From the NCBI GenBank assembly GCA_003529325.1, contig DPVW01000070.1, positions 1 through 5,474 of the forward strand: DNA of 5,474 nucleotides, in the 5' to 3' direction. Position 1 is the first letter of the stretch, and the number at the start of each line of letters is the position of its first letter. Below, in pieces: positions 5,074 to 5,474 of this stretch. The position numbers and the translations under genes were made by a program. The DNA is from Candidatus Latescibacterota bacterium. GTDB lineage: Bacteria; Latescibacterota; UBA2968; UBA8231. The notes under the pieces were generated by a model. That model made no database searches, was not told the DNA's origin, and was given only the letters and a program-made list of their open reading frames with translations.

Positions 5074-5474
5074 TTGGCTTGTCGCTCGCGCCTACGCTTG
5101 CACGGGTTGTGCCTGCTGCTGGCGCTGACCACAATCGGCTGTGGTCTGCGGACGATTCCGCCGCTCCGCCATATTCCCATCATCGGTGCGGAGCGGGTGA
5201 CGACGACGACAGATGTGTTGGTGCGAGCCTTGCATGATCGAGATGTTTCGGTACGCGCCGAAGCGGTGGAATTGCCCGGTTTACTGGCGACCTCGCCAAA
5301 TGATGGCACCCGCAAAAAAGTCGCCGCCGTCCTAGGGTGGGCCCTTGAAGACGGTGACCCGGGGCTGCGCCTGCAAGCGATGGAGGAGTTGGGCCGCATT
5401 GAGGCAAAATACGCCAACAAATATCTGAATCTTGCCCTGAAGGACCCGAACCCCTTCGTCCGTGGCAAGGTCCT
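5074..5474 (+). CDS. HEAT-repeat lipoprotein (3' partial, start uncertain)
   Basis: The frame runs from a TGA at 5041-5043 to the window end, with 133 whole codons from the TTG at 5074. It encodes a basic n-region ACRSRLRLHG, a hydrophobic core LCLLLALTT and a lipobox TIGC, with the modified Cys at residue 23 (codon 5140-5142). From residue 48 the sequence is HEAT/Armadillo-like: VLVRALHDRDVSVRAEAV, then VAAVLGWALEDGDPGLRLQA, then YLNLALKDPNPFVRGKV at the edge. Each shows the (A/L)L.D.(D/N)..VR..A pattern. Such proteins are helical scaffolds for protein contacts, here likely on the periplasmic side of the outer membrane. No ATG or GTG exists in frame before the signal peptide. TTG at 5074 is chosen because it gives a complete, positively charged signal peptide; TTG at 5098 would leave only 14 residues and no charge. 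No ribosome site is visible. A frameshift at the 5' end is an alternative explanation. Confidence 0.72.
   Translation, partial: MACRSRLRLHGLCLLLALTTIGCGLRTIPPLRHIPIIGAERVTTTTDVLVRALHDRDVSVRAEAVELPGLLATSPNDGTRKKVAAVLGWALEDGDPGLRLQAMEELGRIEAKYANKYLNLALKDPNPFVRGKV

Noticed and set aside
4583..5134. Antisense open frame (183 codons) opposite the small lipoprotein
   Set aside because: The + strand has a signal peptide, a lipobox and a folded-domain pattern; the antisense product has none.
4911..5468. Antisense open frame (185 codons) opposite the HEAT-repeat region
   Set aside because: The + strand shows at least two clear HEAT repeats, and the antisense product is an Arg/Ser-rich shadow.

Overview
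The window is a GC-rich bacterial segment with all recognisable genes on the + strand, tightly packed. It contains a System I (Ccm) cytochrome c maturation cluster and two predicted lipoproteins, so the host is a Gram-negative that makes c-type cytochromes. The gene mix (ccmABCD behind a CcmI-like anchored protein, then paired bifunctional-nuclease/UVR proteins and a HEAT-repeat lipoprotein) suggests a deltaproteobacterial-grade lineage such as Desulfobacterota or Myxococcota. That placement is an impression, not a proof.

Region 1 (1-3103) is a five-gene translationally coupled unit. It starts with the 3' part of a membrane protein with a large N-terminal domain, one membrane helix and a C-terminal coiled coil. 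ccmA (heme-exporter ATPase), ccmB (permease), ccmC (WWD-domain heme-handling protein) and a 51-residue ccmD follow. Gaps are -8 to +16 bases. CcmABCD together load heme onto CcmE and release it; ccmE, ccmF, ccmG and ccmH are not in this window. The ccmC WWD motif departs from the classical form (F for W, E for D).

Region 2 (about 3104-4517) has its own good sigma70-like promoter in the 70-base gap after ccmD. It encodes two tandem divergent paralogues, each a bifunctional-nuclease (BFN, DUF151) domain followed by a linker and a C-terminal UVR motif. Their role is not known; nucleic-acid-related or regulatory work in the cytoplasm is the reasonable inference.

Region 3 (4532-5474) encodes two predicted outer-membrane lipoproteins: a 155-residue protein resembling the NTF2-like/DUF4878 style, and the N-terminal part of a HEAT-repeat lipoprotein running off the window. 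The second lacks an ATG or GTG start in frame, so its start is uncertain or the 5' end carries a frameshift. No convincing terminator, RNA gene, CRISPR array, mobile element or long repeat was seen. The most notable points are the CcmI-like partner gene, the overlooked ccmD, the variant CcmC motif and the tandem BFN-UVR pair.
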